A DNA stretch of 64,000 bases from Sympetrum striolatum. Taxonomy: Eukaryota > Arthropoda > Insecta > Odonata > Libellulidae. The DNA lies in NCBI GenBank assembly GCA_947579665.1, contig OX388341.1:7802752-7866751 (forward strand), read 5' to 3'. How positions within the stretch are numbered: the first letter of the stretch is position 1; each line of letters opens with the position of its first letter. Positions 40,606-54,889 of the stretch are shown here, piece after piece. A program made the position numbers and the translations under genes. The notes under the pieces were generated by a model. That model had not been told where the DNA came from, ran no database searches, and was given only the letters and a program-made list of their open reading frames with translations.

Positions 40606-43600
40606 GCCTCGTATTATGTGATTTTTTTAAACAGAAAGTCAGTCCGTCTAAGTGCCTGTCACCATGGAATCTGTTGCCATCAATAAACTTGAGAAGGATA
40701 CATTTAATTTATTATCGCAAAAATATAATTGTTAACCAACTCGATGCATTTGATATGCACCAATGTAAAAATAATACAAAAGATCGTACAAATTCCGTCC
40801 ACGTTAAAAAAGGAGCAAGTATCGCTTGAGACCCAGGTTGTGTGTTTCTGTCAGTATTGTGATCGTCAAATGCCCCCAGACAGGTGTTTCCCTTTAATTA
40901 GACGGACGAATCGATATTCGGGCGATAGATTGATCGGAACAACATAATTGAGTGCTCCCGTCCTGTTTGCATGCTCTTCTTATTGACGTTGGAATGCCAA
41001 CTGGTGAAATCCTGCTGCGTCCTTCCACGTATAGTATTATGAGTGATTATACTTTCTCGTATTTATGGAGATGAAAGTCTTTACTCTCTTTTTAGTCCCT
41101 TCAATGATATATTTGAAGGGACATCGGTAAACCAAAGTGTAAGTAGCAGCTGTATTTCGCAAAACTAAAATTCAGGAAAGCAAAACACACCATATAAATT
41201 CATGTGCATATTACAAACTTGTTACAATGATATCAAATTAAGTTAAAGTACCTATCTTAACTATTTTGATTACCTTCGATCGAGATATGGAACCTGGTCT
41301 ATATGTTATTGTATCTGAGAATTGCGGAACAGCATGCATATTTCTGTACACCTTGTTTAATATGAATTTTATCTCGATTTACTTCCACTCCTTGGCTTTA
41401 ATAAATGCCTTCCCTTTATTACGGGAGAACCTTTTCGCTACCTTCATTCCCTCTAGACTTACATACCAGTTGACTTCACACTATATTGGCTCTTATTGCC
41501 ATACCAAAATGTGTCTTCCTTTGTCTTTGTATTCCTTTGCACCCCATTGCTTTTCTCTCGTTATTTGGCTCTCCTCAATCCAATTCTTCCGCGGTCGTTG
41601 TCATCGTCACTTCATTCCTTGATCAAACGTCTCCATTTCCTGTGTCACCCATTCTAAGGGTGCTCATTTTCAAACTAAGAAAAACAAGCTTAAAATAAAA
41701 CACATAAAAACTAGGAATTTGGCTAAATTGACTATATCTATGTAAGTCCCTTGTAAGCCGCATTTCGGCGTGTGGCAGAGGGTGCAAGGACTCTATTATT
41801 GTAATCGATTGCTTTCGCCTTTCGCAATGAATTCTTGAAACGATTAATCCTAGCATCGATTTCCCTGATCTTCCTCGCAGTATCCGAACGGCGTATGTAA
41901 TAGGGAGATCAGTTATATCTTCTGAGGACGTACCTTATCTGAACGTAGTAAATTTATCCTTTAAATTAAGTTTCTATCACTTAATGATTCCCATCCCACA
42001 TCCTGTGCCATTAGAGTTACACTCACTGTTTTATCGTTGTAAATACTTCCAAATCGTATCGCCATTCGTTGTACCTTTTTTAATTCCCGGCTATTAATCA
42101 AGAAACACTATCATTGAGCAAAAGTAAAGATGCACCTTTTTGGGAAAACTAAAAACGAGTAACCAAATAAACTTAACTTGAAAAGGTTTTCCAGTGCATG
42201 TGAGGGGAGAATCAATGGCTCCTCTTCCAATGTACTCGTCGTCTCAAAACAAAAATCCATTCGCGTTCGAATAACTTCCGCGCACTGGCAAACCAAGTGC
42301 TTGTGGAATGGTTTTCATTCGCTGTCCGATTGTCATATTGTTCTCTCAGGAATAATTCCGCAATTCGATATTTTTACTTCTTACGTGAAAATATTCCTTC
42401 CAAGACTCCATTTTTAATTGATAATATCATGGTGCGATTGTATATTTATTAATTATTTGCTGCTATTTGACTGTTGTCAAGTGAAAGCCTTGTATAAAAC
42501 ACAGCGCAAATACAACAGCAAGTTTTAGTTCTTACAACATTAAAATAAAATTACATCAAGGAATTAATCGTCCCGTTGTTAAGTCACGAGGTATTTTTTT
42601 TATTTTGAATTATTACTCTTATAATTTACAAACAAATACGAAAAGTCACCTAGTACCTTGAGTAACCTTTGAGTTCACTTTTGTTTAGGTCTTTCAGCTA
42701 TTTGAATTCTTGCGTTTCTGCCACTACGATATCATCAGGAATTAATTTTACTTCACCAATTCTCGAATAATAATCAATATCGAGGCGATATTCAGGATGA
42801 GCATTTTCTGCTCGAATCCATCGCCAGCCTCCCTTTCTTCTTTATCAGATGGACCCAAGGCGACCGCCCAGGGCGACACTCGTAATTTCACGCGCTAATC
42901 AACCACTGGTTTCCCTCAAGTACTCATGAGTCTCATGTTCCAGTGGACCGACACCAAATTTAATTCATTTCGAGACTCCCTCGTCTTAGTTCCATCAGTA
43001 CATCTTTTGAATTCACCTACGATCTCTATCTTTGATTTAGAATATCTCGCATTTGGTGGCGATACTCGGAAAATTATTTTTCTCTTATTTCAAACAACCT
43101 CAAAGTTAACTAATATCGACAATGGAGTTTTGCCTAGAATTTGCTGGATCCTCTTAAATACCTCAAACATCTAATCTCCCGGAACTGTGGGAGTCATTTG
43201 GGCAAATGATCTCTAATATCAATCTCTCCCGTTTCCCCGATTCCATTCTTTCCTAAAATTGCTGAAATTCGTGTTATATTATAGAGAAATACTGCACGTA
43301 AGGACGTATTTTCAAGCCGTGAAAATAAGATACCCAGAGTCTTACAAGATTGAAACTTTATATTTAATGTATAAATAATTGATGAAATTTTCATTCCAAA
43401 TGAAAAGTTTCGGACCAAGAATTCGAATCAGAAGCCTGTGCTCTAGACCGGGCTATTTAAGACAATTTCATGGAAGACCACGTGCCTATTTCAATGTAAG
43501 AGCTCTGCTAGACGCTTCTCGGCGGGTGGCAGGCGGTGCTAGTTCCTAGACTGTACTTTTCTAATGTGCTTACTTTTTAAATAATTCTTGAGCCTATTTG

Positions 43601-44399
43601 CTCTATTTCCCTGATCTTCCTATCAGAGCGTTCAACAGTATCATAGCCTTTACGGCTCATGAGAATATGTTTTCTGTGGACTTTAAAATAAATTATTAAT
43701 CTTTGTATTGTATGATCCTTTGTTTTAATCTTCTACATTCTGAAGACTCCCATAAAATTTTATGAAGCATTTAAGTAACGCTTAATGATTTATTGTATGA
43801 TTGATGTATGTTTATGATATCAATTTTTAATTAATTACAGTGGTATAAACTCCTTAGGGGCATTGAGTCAACCGCCAAGAGAGCCTTCCAAGATTTCGAT
43901 TTAGTTGCAGACCTTAGTATAGTTTTAATCTTTAAACAACAAGTTTTATGATGTGTTGTAGCATAATGTATCAGCAATATTCAATTTCATCAATGATGCA
44001 ACAAATGTGAGTGTGCGTGTAGAATCGACGAAGGGAGAAGTGTGTCGATAAAGGGAGAGAGAAGGAACGGAAGCTGAGAGAGACGTGTGAATTTTGAAGA
44101 GGAGATTTGGGCTTCCAGATTGGATTACTCAGGAAAGTTATGTCTCTTCTTTCGATCGCCTCTCTGTTTTATCACGTCTCCTTCAACTTCTTCAGCGACT
44201 TTTCGATCCTAACATTCCTCTGCATTTAAAAGCCTCGTTTTCTGGTTTACAGCGAGAAAGAGGAAATGTAATAAAGAAGAAAATCATAATGCGAGATTAA
44301 CGGTTTTGCTAATATTAATCTTCGGTATAATGATGTCTATTAATACGAGTAAAGGTTGCTTGCATTCTGCAAGAATATGTTTAAGGTACTGAACTTTGC
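40606..44399. other. No gene; two inverted LINE 3' tails
   Basis: On the minus strand the GCACC.CCTGCCACACGCC-type tail occurs at about 41755-41795 and 43505-43540. The rest is AT-rich with no coding signal. Confidence 0.5.
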
Positions 44400-45560
44400 A
44401 AAGTTGTATTTGGTTTGAAAAATATGGATGTAGGAACCAAAATTTTTTGCGTAAATTGATTCGGTATCCAAGTGGTGTGGTGTCGAAACCAAGGCCTTTT
44501 TGTGATATTACAGATAACTATTTGGTTTGGGCCACTTTGACCGTTTCTAAAATCCAAATCTATAATATCTTCAACCGAAATTCTGTTTCTCTTTTAATTG
44601 AATAATGCAAATAGTGAAAATGTGGTAAAAGGTGTGTTTATGAAGCATTCGTTACTTCTGTCCACATGCCTGGTCATCCATCTTTTCGGTAAATCTGTCA
44701 TACAAAATTTGAAATTCCAGCTACACATTTCAAATGATAGAGCTGCCTAGTTTCGAACCCTTGACCTTTTGGAAGATGTAAATAAAGAAAACGGCTTGGT
44801 AGGACTAAACTTACTTCATCCAAAGTTTGAATATTCCTATACCATGGGGAACGGATTCAAACAATTCTAAAAAAATCGCCACTGTGTATTTTTAATAGAA
44901 GAATTTTACACTCACCAGGCGCCACACACCAGGCGTCACTGGTGACAGTTCTATTTCTGTTGACATAGAAGAGCGCGTTTACTGTGACCTCTGAGACTTT
45001 GAATTCTCTATCCAACCGGTATGTTCCTTAAAAACATTCTCGAAAAACTCTTAAATGGCCTTTGGCCCTGATATTTATGTATCATAAATTGCAACTGTTG
45101 GCATCGCAGTAAATTGCCTCCTTATCACAAATTCTGATTTTAATCCCTACCATTAATTCAGGATTGACTTAAAATCCCCGTGTATTCTATTGAGAAATTG
45201 CTTGAGCTCGCATCACCTTATTCGTTTACTGCGAAGAAATTTCACAAAATTTGGTTCATTTTACCCTGGTTCTCATCATTTTCATTTGAAAAGGATATCA
45301 CACGATAAGAATTTTTATTTAATCTCCTTTCTTTTGGTATATGTCTTGACTTCGTACGACCATCGTCTCCAATTATATTTTGCAAATAAATAGAGCGTGC
45401 AAACAATCAAAACGAACTCTGCGAAAAAATCTTAAGGAGAATATTTGCCCTGACCTAGCGTCGAACCAAGGATATTCACCAGAGAAGACTTTGTAATTTT
45501 TGTTGAATACGTCTTTCAGCGATCCCTTGAATTCCAATTCTCCAATTTGCTGAAAAGTGC
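44400..45560 (+). repeat. Dispersed repeat copy lacking the Polinton (empty-site relative)
   Basis: It shares with both Polinton flanks: CGCAGTAAATTGCCTCCTT at 45105-45123 (left flank) and ATATTTGCCCTGACCTAGCGTCGAACC at 45441-45467 (right flank), in the same order and orientation. Internally it repeats motifs such as GTCGAACC..GGACCTTTTGGAAGATG. Another copy lies at about 54890-55525. Confidence 0.65.
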
Positions 45561-46204
45561 CTCAAAAAATAGATAAATAGATAAACAGTTGCATTCCAAT
45601 CAACTGACGAATGCCGTCAGTGGAGCAATCTTGTGGTTTTCCTTAAAAATACTGGAACATCTCTCCCGGGGGGACATTCACCCGGAATTACCTTATAGAG
45701 TGTGAGTGTACAAGTATATGTGTGCGTATGTTCGCTAAAAACTCGAGAACCGAGAGTTACATAACTTATAAATCTTCTATGTCGGTAATTTGAAGTCGAC
45801 CCCGTGCAGAGAATAGTGTCGTGGTGACATTAAGAAAAAGAACGTTTTCCAAAAATCAATTTATTTTCAGGTTGGCAAAGGTTACATTACGCTAAAGTGG
45901 AAAGTCCCTTTTTGGCACAAATTACAATATGGGAGCGGGAATTGCTCGGGCTGGAAGTCTGCAGGCCGACCACGCGGTACGGTAGTCGAGCGATGAGACA
46001 GCGTACCTAGTTCCAGGAAGTCTTGCTAGCCGACCACGCAGCAAGGGTAGTCGTACATACCTGCAATTCACCTCGTTGGGCCAAATGGCGATTTGATGGG
46101 CCGCGGCGTTCCCTTTTATCCTCGAAACTCGCACGAAAACGAGGCACATTTTAGGCGGGAATACGACAACAATACTGACAGTAACGCGCTCTAGTTCCAT
46201 CTGC
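45561..46204. other. GC-elevated patch, unassigned
   Basis: 45925-46200 is clearly richer in G+C than its surroundings and contains two CCGACCACGC..-GGTAGTCG words (near 45967 and 46030). No tRNA boxes or coding motif were seen. It could be a SINE-like insertion. Confidence 0.35.
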
Positions 46205-46290
46205 ATATAAGATAATATTATTGATCTTATATTAGAAGGAAGATCATTTACATAGATTATGTATAACATATAATTGGTATGGGTCAAAGT
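46205..46290 (-). pseudogene. Short reverse transcriptase fragment
   Basis: The minus strand encodes LYIIYVNDLPSNIRSIILSY, the RT segment just before YADD in jockey-like LINEs. It is cut off on both sides. Confidence 0.5.
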
Positions 46291-46984
46291 CTAATCATTT
46301 CATTTCTTCATATTAAAAGTATTGTGCCAGGGACCAGGATATATTTTAGCTCCTGAAGCTCTCTTTTTTCATTCAAACTTTTATCTACCCTTGCAGTTAT
46401 TTCAACAGTTTTGTTCTATAATTCAGAAACTATTATTTTTGCAATGTATCTACTCACCTATAGTCTTTGAAGATCTTTTTTATTGCTACATTTCAAAGGC
46501 CCTTCCCTGAGTTCAAGAATTTTCCAGGTCATACTTCTATAATGACTCCATAAAAACCCTTCAATATGTTCTTAGTATATACAGATATATTTTAAGCAGT
46601 TCCATTCTATGGCTCTTTAAAGAGAATTTTTTTATTATTGATCTACCACAATATATCTTTCCCCAGAAATAATTGCATCAGATAGTTAGAAGTGAATTTT
46701 TCCAAAATAATAATTGGTCCCCCACGCTTAGGTTACATTGTATGCGACGGGAGTACTGTCAACAATGCTGTAAATTAATACGTCATCAGACGGCAAACCC
46801 CCACGCTCATATTTAAACAATGCTGGGGTAGCCCCTTCCACACCATCACCACAATAGGCTACTTTGTGTTTACTTTAAGTCCAAGGTTCGATTCCAGTCG
46901 AGTCAAAGCGTTTCCGTAAGAAATGCACGTAAAGTTAATATTTGTCGTTGCAGACTTCATTTGCTTTATACAAGAAGTGAAAAA

Positions 46985-47045
46985 TAAGGACTTGGCTGAG
47001 ACCCGATCTTTCTGGGCAGGTGTTCTTACCAACTGAGCCACGTCA
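46985..47045 (-). mobile_element. tRNA-like SINE head
   Basis: The minus strand reads GTGGCTCAGTTGGTAAGAACACC, a good A box, followed by CGGGTCTCAGCC. B box weak. A separate GGTTCGATTCC lies on the plus strand at 46888-46898. Confidence 0.45.
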
Positions 47046-50000
47046 TTAGAGAGAAAGACACATTATTAGAGAAAAACTCTCAAACAACGGGTTATTTCCT
47101 ACAGATTTGGAACAGCGCGGGTGTGGAATGCGGGATTAAGATGAAGAAGAACCAAAATTCAATAATAATCCATTTCATGCTAAGATTTGATTCTCGAGAT
47201 GTGACAATATACATATGTATCAAGATTATTATTCGTAGGCTTTGAGATTCTTTAATGCTTCATCCAAATTCTGACGAATTGAGTATTTTTTTATTCTTCT
47301 GTTGCCTAATAAAGGCAAATTTAACATTCGATAATTCTTTCTCTGTATATTTCGTTGATGTTCAATTTGGTCACATTGTACGCATTACCCGTTCAGTCCG
47401 AAGCATTAGGACTCCCCTCACCACCCCCTCAGCAAAGTTATTCCTGACGAATGACCATCCAATAATCTTTGGTGATTTACCGGCAACTTGGCGTACCCTA
47501 TGGAAGAACTCCCTCCCATAAGTCGAATTGAGCGTGTGTGCAATGCAGACGGCGTAGCCACATCTCATTCGGAACGCTGTTGGAGCTGCCACGAAAAACC
47601 TGCTATAGCCTTAATTGCCGGTAATTTAATCCGTAATGGGTGGAGTGAGAGAATGATTATTTCGACGTCATTCTGCAGCCAGTGGCACCATCTGTGGCCG
47701 AAAGATGCACTCACAAGAGTGAGAAAGTTCGTGCACCATTTTCGCCTCTTCAACGAATCCGATGCCGAATCGATTTAAAAATCCATCCTTCGATACTCGA
47801 CAATAACCGAGTAAAGAAGTAATTTAGATTAACTGGTGTTTGCACCCCCTGCCACACGCCGAAAGGAGGCTCGCAGGGTATTTATGTAGATCCAAGTCAC
47901 TAAGACGTATCTTTAGCATTGACGATCAGCATTACTTGTGTTCATTATGATGAAAACACTATATAAAATTGAGTTTATCTGAATTTGCTATGACGAAGCG
48001 CGGTTCTCTCACATAGTCTAAACCTGCCTTCTCCTTAAAAATTTACTTAAATAGCTGCAGGTTTCTCACACTCCTCCCTTTTTTTCCTGACGAATGTTTG
48101 CCAAACATTTTCAAACGCCCAAATGTGTTGTGTTCTTATGTGTACTTTCATTTCGAGCTTTTTTTTCTTTTAAACAACAAAGGGTAGGATTTAAAACAGA
48201 CTTCTTAGTTTCTACCTCGCCAATATCAAACAAGCTTTCTTAAAAAGCAAAGCAAGATGGCTAAATTATAAGGGGGACAAGGGGGAAGTATTGTAAGAAT
48301 TTAGTGGATGACATAGAAGTAACCAAATTTAGAAAATACCCAATGAAAAGGATGAGTCCTAAATTGGCTGAGGTATTTCTTGTTTTGTTTTTCATTTTGT
48401 CCCTTTTGACGTAATTGTAGGTTCTGATACGGATATTTACAATGCTATAAAAATATGTAAAGCCGACGTTAACATTTACGGTTCTGATTCTGAAATTGAT
48501 TGATTAAATAGCGTTTTAATGGAAACTATAGAGTTTATAACATAAAAAACCTCTTAGAGAAAAACTGGTATGTATTGGAATTGCTAATCTTGAAAATAAC
48601 TCAGAATATATAAATAAAATATTTAATTCAACTGAAATAATACAAAAGCAGATGAAAGATATAATTTCAAAAGTGTTTGATACATATGAGATATTCTGTA
48701 AAGTTTGGGGTTTTTAATAGGGAAAGCTTATTATTTCGCTCTCAATAAATAGAGACTTTGAATGCATCTCAAGGAGTGTTATTATTATTTATACAAAAGA
48801 GAATATTGCAGAATATCGCTACTACGTGCTCCTCTCTCAATTTCAGTTCAGGATGGCCGGAAATTAATATAAATCGAACATATTCACCAAAAGAAGAAAG
48901 ATAAGATTTCATTATCTTGCATTTTAAGCGATGGCTTCACTTGATGAAACACCAAACGGAAAGAGATGAAATAAGTAATTAGTTTCCACAGGAAAATAGT
49001 GGGGAGACTTCTAAGCTATTTAATTTCTTTCCCTCTTGCATATTGTGTACATCTTTTATTTGTATGAAAAACAGTACCAGTACTTTCATCGAACACTTGC
49101 GCCAAATTCGGCCATTTCAGATTGTGCTTTCCATGTTTTCGACAATTTTAGCTTCCGTTTCTCATAAAATTAATGCTCAACATATTTTACAATTTGTGAA
49201 TTGTGATAATAAAATAAATCTAATGAGAGCATCAATTTATAATGAGTGAGTGATTCATAACTCAAAAGTATCACTTTTCTGCATCACCAAAAAAGGTGAC
49301 GCGATTTTATTCTATTTGTATTTTCCAATATTTTACTATCAGTTTTTTGTCAGTTCTGATTTTATAATTTCATCAAAACCTTCTTATTTGAAGACTATTG
49401 CTTGTGTGTACGTACTGAATGAAGAGGGCGGGCGAAATATTGGTGAAATTGAACTTCATAAACACCTTCATTGTTAATCAATTAGAAAGTAACTGAAATG
49501 TCATTACAAGTTCATTACTTTAATACTTCTTAATATACAATAAATTGTCTGAAATCTTTTAGATAGCTGAGGAAATCTTTGCAGATTAGGGACGTTTGAC
49601 CAAATAGGGCAATAGGCAAGGATATAGTGACAATGAATCCAAATGAAGGAACAAATGAGTCTTTGGCCCAGCGCGGGAGAACAGCCATTGGGTTTGTTTA
49701 ATTATTTATTAATGGAATTATTTCTTCCGAAACCTTTCAAATTGCGTGTCACAAATTGCCTATTTAATTCATTTTGATTTCAGTAAATTGGTTAAGTAAA
49801 GGTCTTGAGTTTAAATACGATGTCTGAGTGTATAGGCGATCAGAAATCCGAAAACATTTTGTGTTTCATTCTGTATTGACGAATGGTTGCTGACAAATAT
49901 GGCTGGAGAATTGGTCAAAGTGTAAAGCAGCATTTCGAGCGAATATCCTAATGCAAGTTATAATACTTGATGCTAATATTTTGTTTTCATTGATTTTTTT

Positions 50001-51929
50001 AATGTGCAATAGAAATTTGTAAAATAGGCGAGCATTATTTGTAGAAAACACGAATATTAGTGCAAACGCATACTTGTACGGTATCCTATTTAAGGCCCTG
50101 GTGTTTTTTCAGGCATTCACTAAAGCTATGTCTTTCACAATTGTTCACAATTACAAAAGAAAAACACAGAGACAAGGCTGGAATTACCACGACAATATAC
50201 ATTACAACAACTTCACGAAACTAAAATCTAGAATATTTTTCATATTTAAATATACAACATATTTGTGCACAAGCGTCTTATACCAGTCAAGTACAGAAGA
50301 AGTGCATTTGAAAAGAGGAATTCAACTAAACTGAGTCACTCTGCTTCCAGATAAAAACAAATCTTTGCACCACGTTTTAGTTTTTCCTTGGACTCGAGTG
50401 CAGTTTCAAGTTCGCTCATTGATCAAAGATAAAGCCAATGGTGTTCCCAAATTTGGGAGCACTTTCAATTATCACTTATCTTTTTGCTTCGTTTTCATCT
50501 CCGGGGAAGAATTCCTTGCAATGTCACGCCTCGAATTCACGTCGAACACTGTCAACTTACCGCTGCCTCAATTGTAACATTCGCACTTACTGCGCCGGAG
50601 ATGAAATGATGCTGTGGATACCCGTTCCTTCGCTCCCATGGTCACCTCGTCCAGAGCTCATCATTAACGACTCGCAGAACGCGAATCTCCTTATCTCTCT
50701 GGAATCTTAGGACCCTTTTGAATCTCCGCCGCCTTCCGCGTTCATTTGGTTGGATGGCTCGGGCTCTGCAGAGGCGCTGCAAAACCAATAGATGAGACCG
50801 GACGCCCTTGTCATCCGCAGATTTTCTAAAAGGACTCGTCTTCTCCTTTTTCTTCTACTCCGATCAAATCATCTCCAGTTCTCCGCTCCGATCTGCTTAC
50901 TGGTGCATGAGTATGCCTGCGTTGGTCATTGGCGTCTCTGGTTGGTCTCTATTTTCCACAATGGCTGGTCTGCTTGCTTTTAGGAATTCTTGGACACCTT
51001 AGTCCATCCATCGCTGTCTGGCACAAGAATGTACCCGCGGTGTGGAAGCCGTAGGTGACCTCTCCGAGATGATGGTGTAGTTTCCACTGGGAAGCTGAAT
51101 TTCTAGATGGGGCAGCCATTTTGATGTTCACCTAGGAGTCTCTGGCGTAACTGGAAGACTCGTTTACCGCAAATTCCACTCGAATAGAACGGGAAATATC
51201 TTCGCAGAACTCCAACATTCCTACAATTATGAGAACTCAGACGCCTTGAGCGATCGATAGCTGTAGGAGTTTTTCGTCTCTGGGGAACGTCCACGATGAA
51301 GGGACGACTTATCTCCAGTGATTCGGTGGATCAATTAAGCGGAAGGAATGGGGGAAAGCTGGGCGTTGGAAGAAGAATTTAGAGAATCCATGACTGTGCG
51401 ACAAAAATAATGAAATTGAAAGCAAATTTACGAAGAAAAGCGTTACCTGGGAGCTAGCGATTTCTACACACCTAGTAATGTCGCGAAAACAAACAACAGG
51501 TTTGGCCGAAACGTTAATTAACTGAGTTACTACATATGAACTTCACAAATTAATCTTGGTGGGCACCGACTTGTTCCTTCGGTCCAAAGGGATGCCAGAG
51601 TTATCTGAAGACTGAATCCTTCCGACAATTGCTGAGTAAGCCTTGATAGGAAACTTGCCCATCTAAAATTTCAACTAAGATGAAATACGGCATCGTAATC
51701 AAAAACTTAGTAACTTCCACAATTTTATTTTAAACGATCACGAAACGAAATTACACGATAACGAAAACGAATTTTTAATAGAGCGCCTCCAGTTGGTTCA
51801 TTTTTAACCGACCTTTAAATGTTATATCCGTATAACCGTAATAACTTTGTTGATATTTTGTTTTGTTGCTAAGTTACGGTTGTTTATAGGAACGGTCGAT
51901 CGTAAAGTGCGGCGAAGAATCGGATCCGC
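47046..51929. other. No gene recognised; one LINE 3' tail
   Basis: The LINE tail CACCCCCTGCCACACGCC...GCTCGCAGGGTATTTATGTAGAT is at 47846-47893. 50480-51300 is somewhat less AT-rich but has no domain or splice-supported frame. Confidence 0.4.
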
Positions 51930-53260
51930 GGAAATGAGCTGCATGAAAGAGTAGCGTTCTTCTGTACATGAAACTTGGAAAATCCTTGACGGAAACTTTT
52001 GATGCAATTACTAAGGCTTAAAGTGAGCATTCTATGAAACGTACCGCGTATTATGAGTGGTTTATCAATCATCAATTGGTAGCTTCTCCTATCAGGAGGT
52101 TAGCTCTCATGGATCTCCACTCTTCTCTTCTACTTGCTTTCCTTTTCATTTCCTCATATTTGTTAACTTCAGTCCAGTTCTTTAAATTGTCCAACCATTC
52201 CATCCTTAGTCTTTTTCTCTTCCTTACTGTCCATCCTTCCAGCGCTGTCACGATTCTCTCCTCTGAGGATCCCCTCAGCACATGTCCCGCGTATTTCCAC
52301 TTTCTTCTTTTCACTTCATTCCATAGGCTATAGCTGCTTGCAATCTTTCTCCAAACCTCTGCATTAGTTATTTTGTCTGGCCACTTAATTTTCATTATTC
52401 CTCTGGCAAACCATGTGTCCAATGCCTATATACGTTTTTCCATACTTTTTAAGATGGTCCATGTCTCGCACCCATACAAGAAAACCGGCCAAACATAACA
52501 CCTCAACATTTTCAGTTTTAGTTTCATGTTGATCTCTCCTCTCATTAGATCCTTGTATTTCCAAAAATTTTCCTTTGCCATCCCAATTTTTGATTTATGA
52601 GTGGTTTATACAGTTCAAAAAGGGCGGCAGTCAGTGGAAGACGACAAGCGTTCTGGAAGACCGCCAACGTCGACGGAGGACCCCCACATCGAGAAAGTGA
52701 ACGATCTCGTTCATACAAATCGAAGTTTGTCTGTCAGGGAGCGGGGGGTGGCATCTCGATAGTTTCGTGCTATGAAATGCTAACTGGAAAATTTTAGAAT
52801 GCATCGAGATGCTTCGTGCCTTACACGAAAACGCGCCGGCTCATTCGTCCCTCAGAACTCGTGAGTATTTAGCCAAAAACAAGACCATTGTGCTTCCCCA
52901 CCCACTCTATTCACTAGACCTGGCTCCAGTTGAATTTTTCCGGCTCCCCAGGCTAAATACCCCGCTCATAGAAAAAAGATTTGCCACCATTCCAGAAATA
53001 GAGAAAAATTCGACGGAGGAGATTATGTGCATTCCGAAGTTCCAGGACTGTTTCAAAAAGAGGAAACACCATTGGAATAAGTGTATACATTGGGGTGGAA
53101 AGTACTTTCAAGGGAAAAACAATCGCGTCCAAAATTGTATTTTAGAATCATGGAACTCTCGTCACTCCTGTTTCATTACCTTATTTTGTTGTAATACGAG
53201 AAATAACTCGTATATGAAGAAAACGCGGAAAATTGTGATTTGTGAGAAAACAAATTGAAA
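51930..53260 (+). pseudogene. Decayed mariner transposase split by a LINE fragment
   Basis: The N-terminal part (51935-52065) encodes a KLGKSLTETFDAITKA-type helix and YYEWF. After the inserted LINE the frame resumes with a QFKKGRQSVED-type block, 'SGRP.TSTEDPHIEKVNDLVHTN' and 'LSV' (52609-52740). The catalytic-core end follows at 52809-53258: ENAPAHSSLRTREYLAKNK, then LAPVEFF and RFATIPEIEKNSTEE. The second catalytic Asp (DNAPAHSS) is Glu. Several frameshifts and stops are present. I could not find its terminal inverted repeats. Confidence 0.8.
52066..52594 (-). mobile_element. LINE 3' fragment inserted in mariner, 15-bp target duplication
   Basis: Flanked by exact TTATGAGTGGTTTAT copies (52051-52065, 52595-52609). 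The minus strand encodes the LINE C-terminus: VFLYGCETW-type block near 52490, then RKWKYAGHVLRGSS and WLDNLKNWTEV in the frame 52072-52422. Confidence 0.85.
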
Positions 53261-54889
53261 AAGCGGTGTAAAAAAGATTCTATGGGTATATTTCAAAAGA
53301 CCAAGAGTTGCTCACTTCGAAGGGAATAGTCGTCGAGAATATATTTCCATTTTGTGTTCACGAACTTTGACTTTAGTATTTGATACTGTGACTACTCGCA
53401 ACTTACATCGTCATTCCGCTTCTTGCCTCATTAGTACGAGACTTTCGTACTTTACATATTTGTGTATTATTGCTACTTCTAACTCAATTGTACTTACATT
53501 TTAACTTTACCAACTACAAGTATCTTGAATTCTTCCGTCATAGCGGCATTGCTAATATTAAATTATAAAACGGTACAAGAATTATTTTTCTTTTCTGCCC
53601 TATATCAGAAGTCCCTTGCCTCTTAAATGTTCATCATTCTTTCAACCGGAATTTTTGTTTTCTTTTAAATAACTAACTTGTTCCTTTCCTTGCATCATTC
53701 AATTGAAATTGTCAATGCTTTATTTTCATAATTCTTATATAAGAAGGTATTGTTCTCTATTTTCTTTCCTCTTCCTACGTTAAAGGGCACATTTCACATT
53801 CCATAAAGGTCAGAGATTGTTAAAATATTAGATTAATTAGAATTCACCTGAAAGATTGCAACAACTCTCTTAAACTTGGTAGCAATATTTTTGTTCCATT
53901 TTCCGTCTCCTCTCGCCTATTCCGTGTATTATTGTGATGAAATGAGACCCTAAAGATTAATAAATTTGCCTCTGCGGATTCCATTTATTGCATCGAAAAG
54001 GCAGGCCTTCGGTGAGTATCTTATCAATTGCTGAAATATCAAATTGCACCATTTGCTTCTAAAATACGCTTATTATTCTTACAAGGAAAAGGATTTCCTC
54101 ACGAAAATGACCCCTGATACGGATTCTGCCCAAGCTGAGATTGGAAGTCAATGCCTGACATTGCCTTGCTTTTATTGTTTTCAATTTCGTCATGCTTTGC
54201 CGTATTTCTCCGTCAACGCGCTCTCTGCATTTCCAGCCCGACAAACAGTTACTCGGCTAGATTTTTCGAAGGAAGGAGATAAATCTGGAGTTTCTGCTCT
54301 CAAATCCAATATACCTCCGAATTCCTGTCATACCTCGGGCCGGATTCCATTTCGCCCACACCAATTGCGAAAACTCGCGCCACTCCTTAATCTCTTCTCC
54401 ACACACCAAACATTTTCTCGACCCGAAAAGTTCCATTACAATCAGAACATTCCCCATCCATTCCGTCTTTTGACCTCTCGGACTAATTTCTTCTAACGTG
54501 GCTCTTCTTTACCACCATTAATTGATAAGAAATACGAAGAAATGGAAATTTCCATTGTAATTCCATTCGCAACCGAAATTGCCAAACTCGATTCATTTCG
54601 GATTTCCCGGAATCCAGAGGATCATTTCGCATATTTCCAGAGATTGGTTTATCGGCAACATTCTTCGCATTCGCACAAAGGAAAAGCAATGGATTCTGAA
54701 AACATTTGGATTACATTTAAATAAGAATGTCTTTACAATGAAAGGTTCATCGCCGATGGTTTCAAACTATAATAAAACCGAGCGATACAGAACTGTTTTA
54801 TTTTTTTAATCTTATACAAGTACACTTACGTGTTCAAAGTACTGTACTAAAAAATAAAGAGCATAGGAACGCGAATTCTTCTATGTTAA
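53261..54889. other. No gene recognised
   Basis: Long open frames at 54044-54496 (+) and its antisense lack any domain. Confidence 0.4.

Noticed and set aside
47488..47778. 96-codon frame near a LINE tail
   Set aside because: No recognisable RT or endonuclease motif; overlapping frames on the other strand are equally open.
50480..51300. Less AT-rich stretch with several frames
   Set aside because: Considered as a host exon or CpG-rich promoter, but no domain, splice pair or motif supports it.
54044..54496. 150-codon frame
   Set aside because: Open on both strands, no motif, probably chance or an ancient unrecognised repeat.
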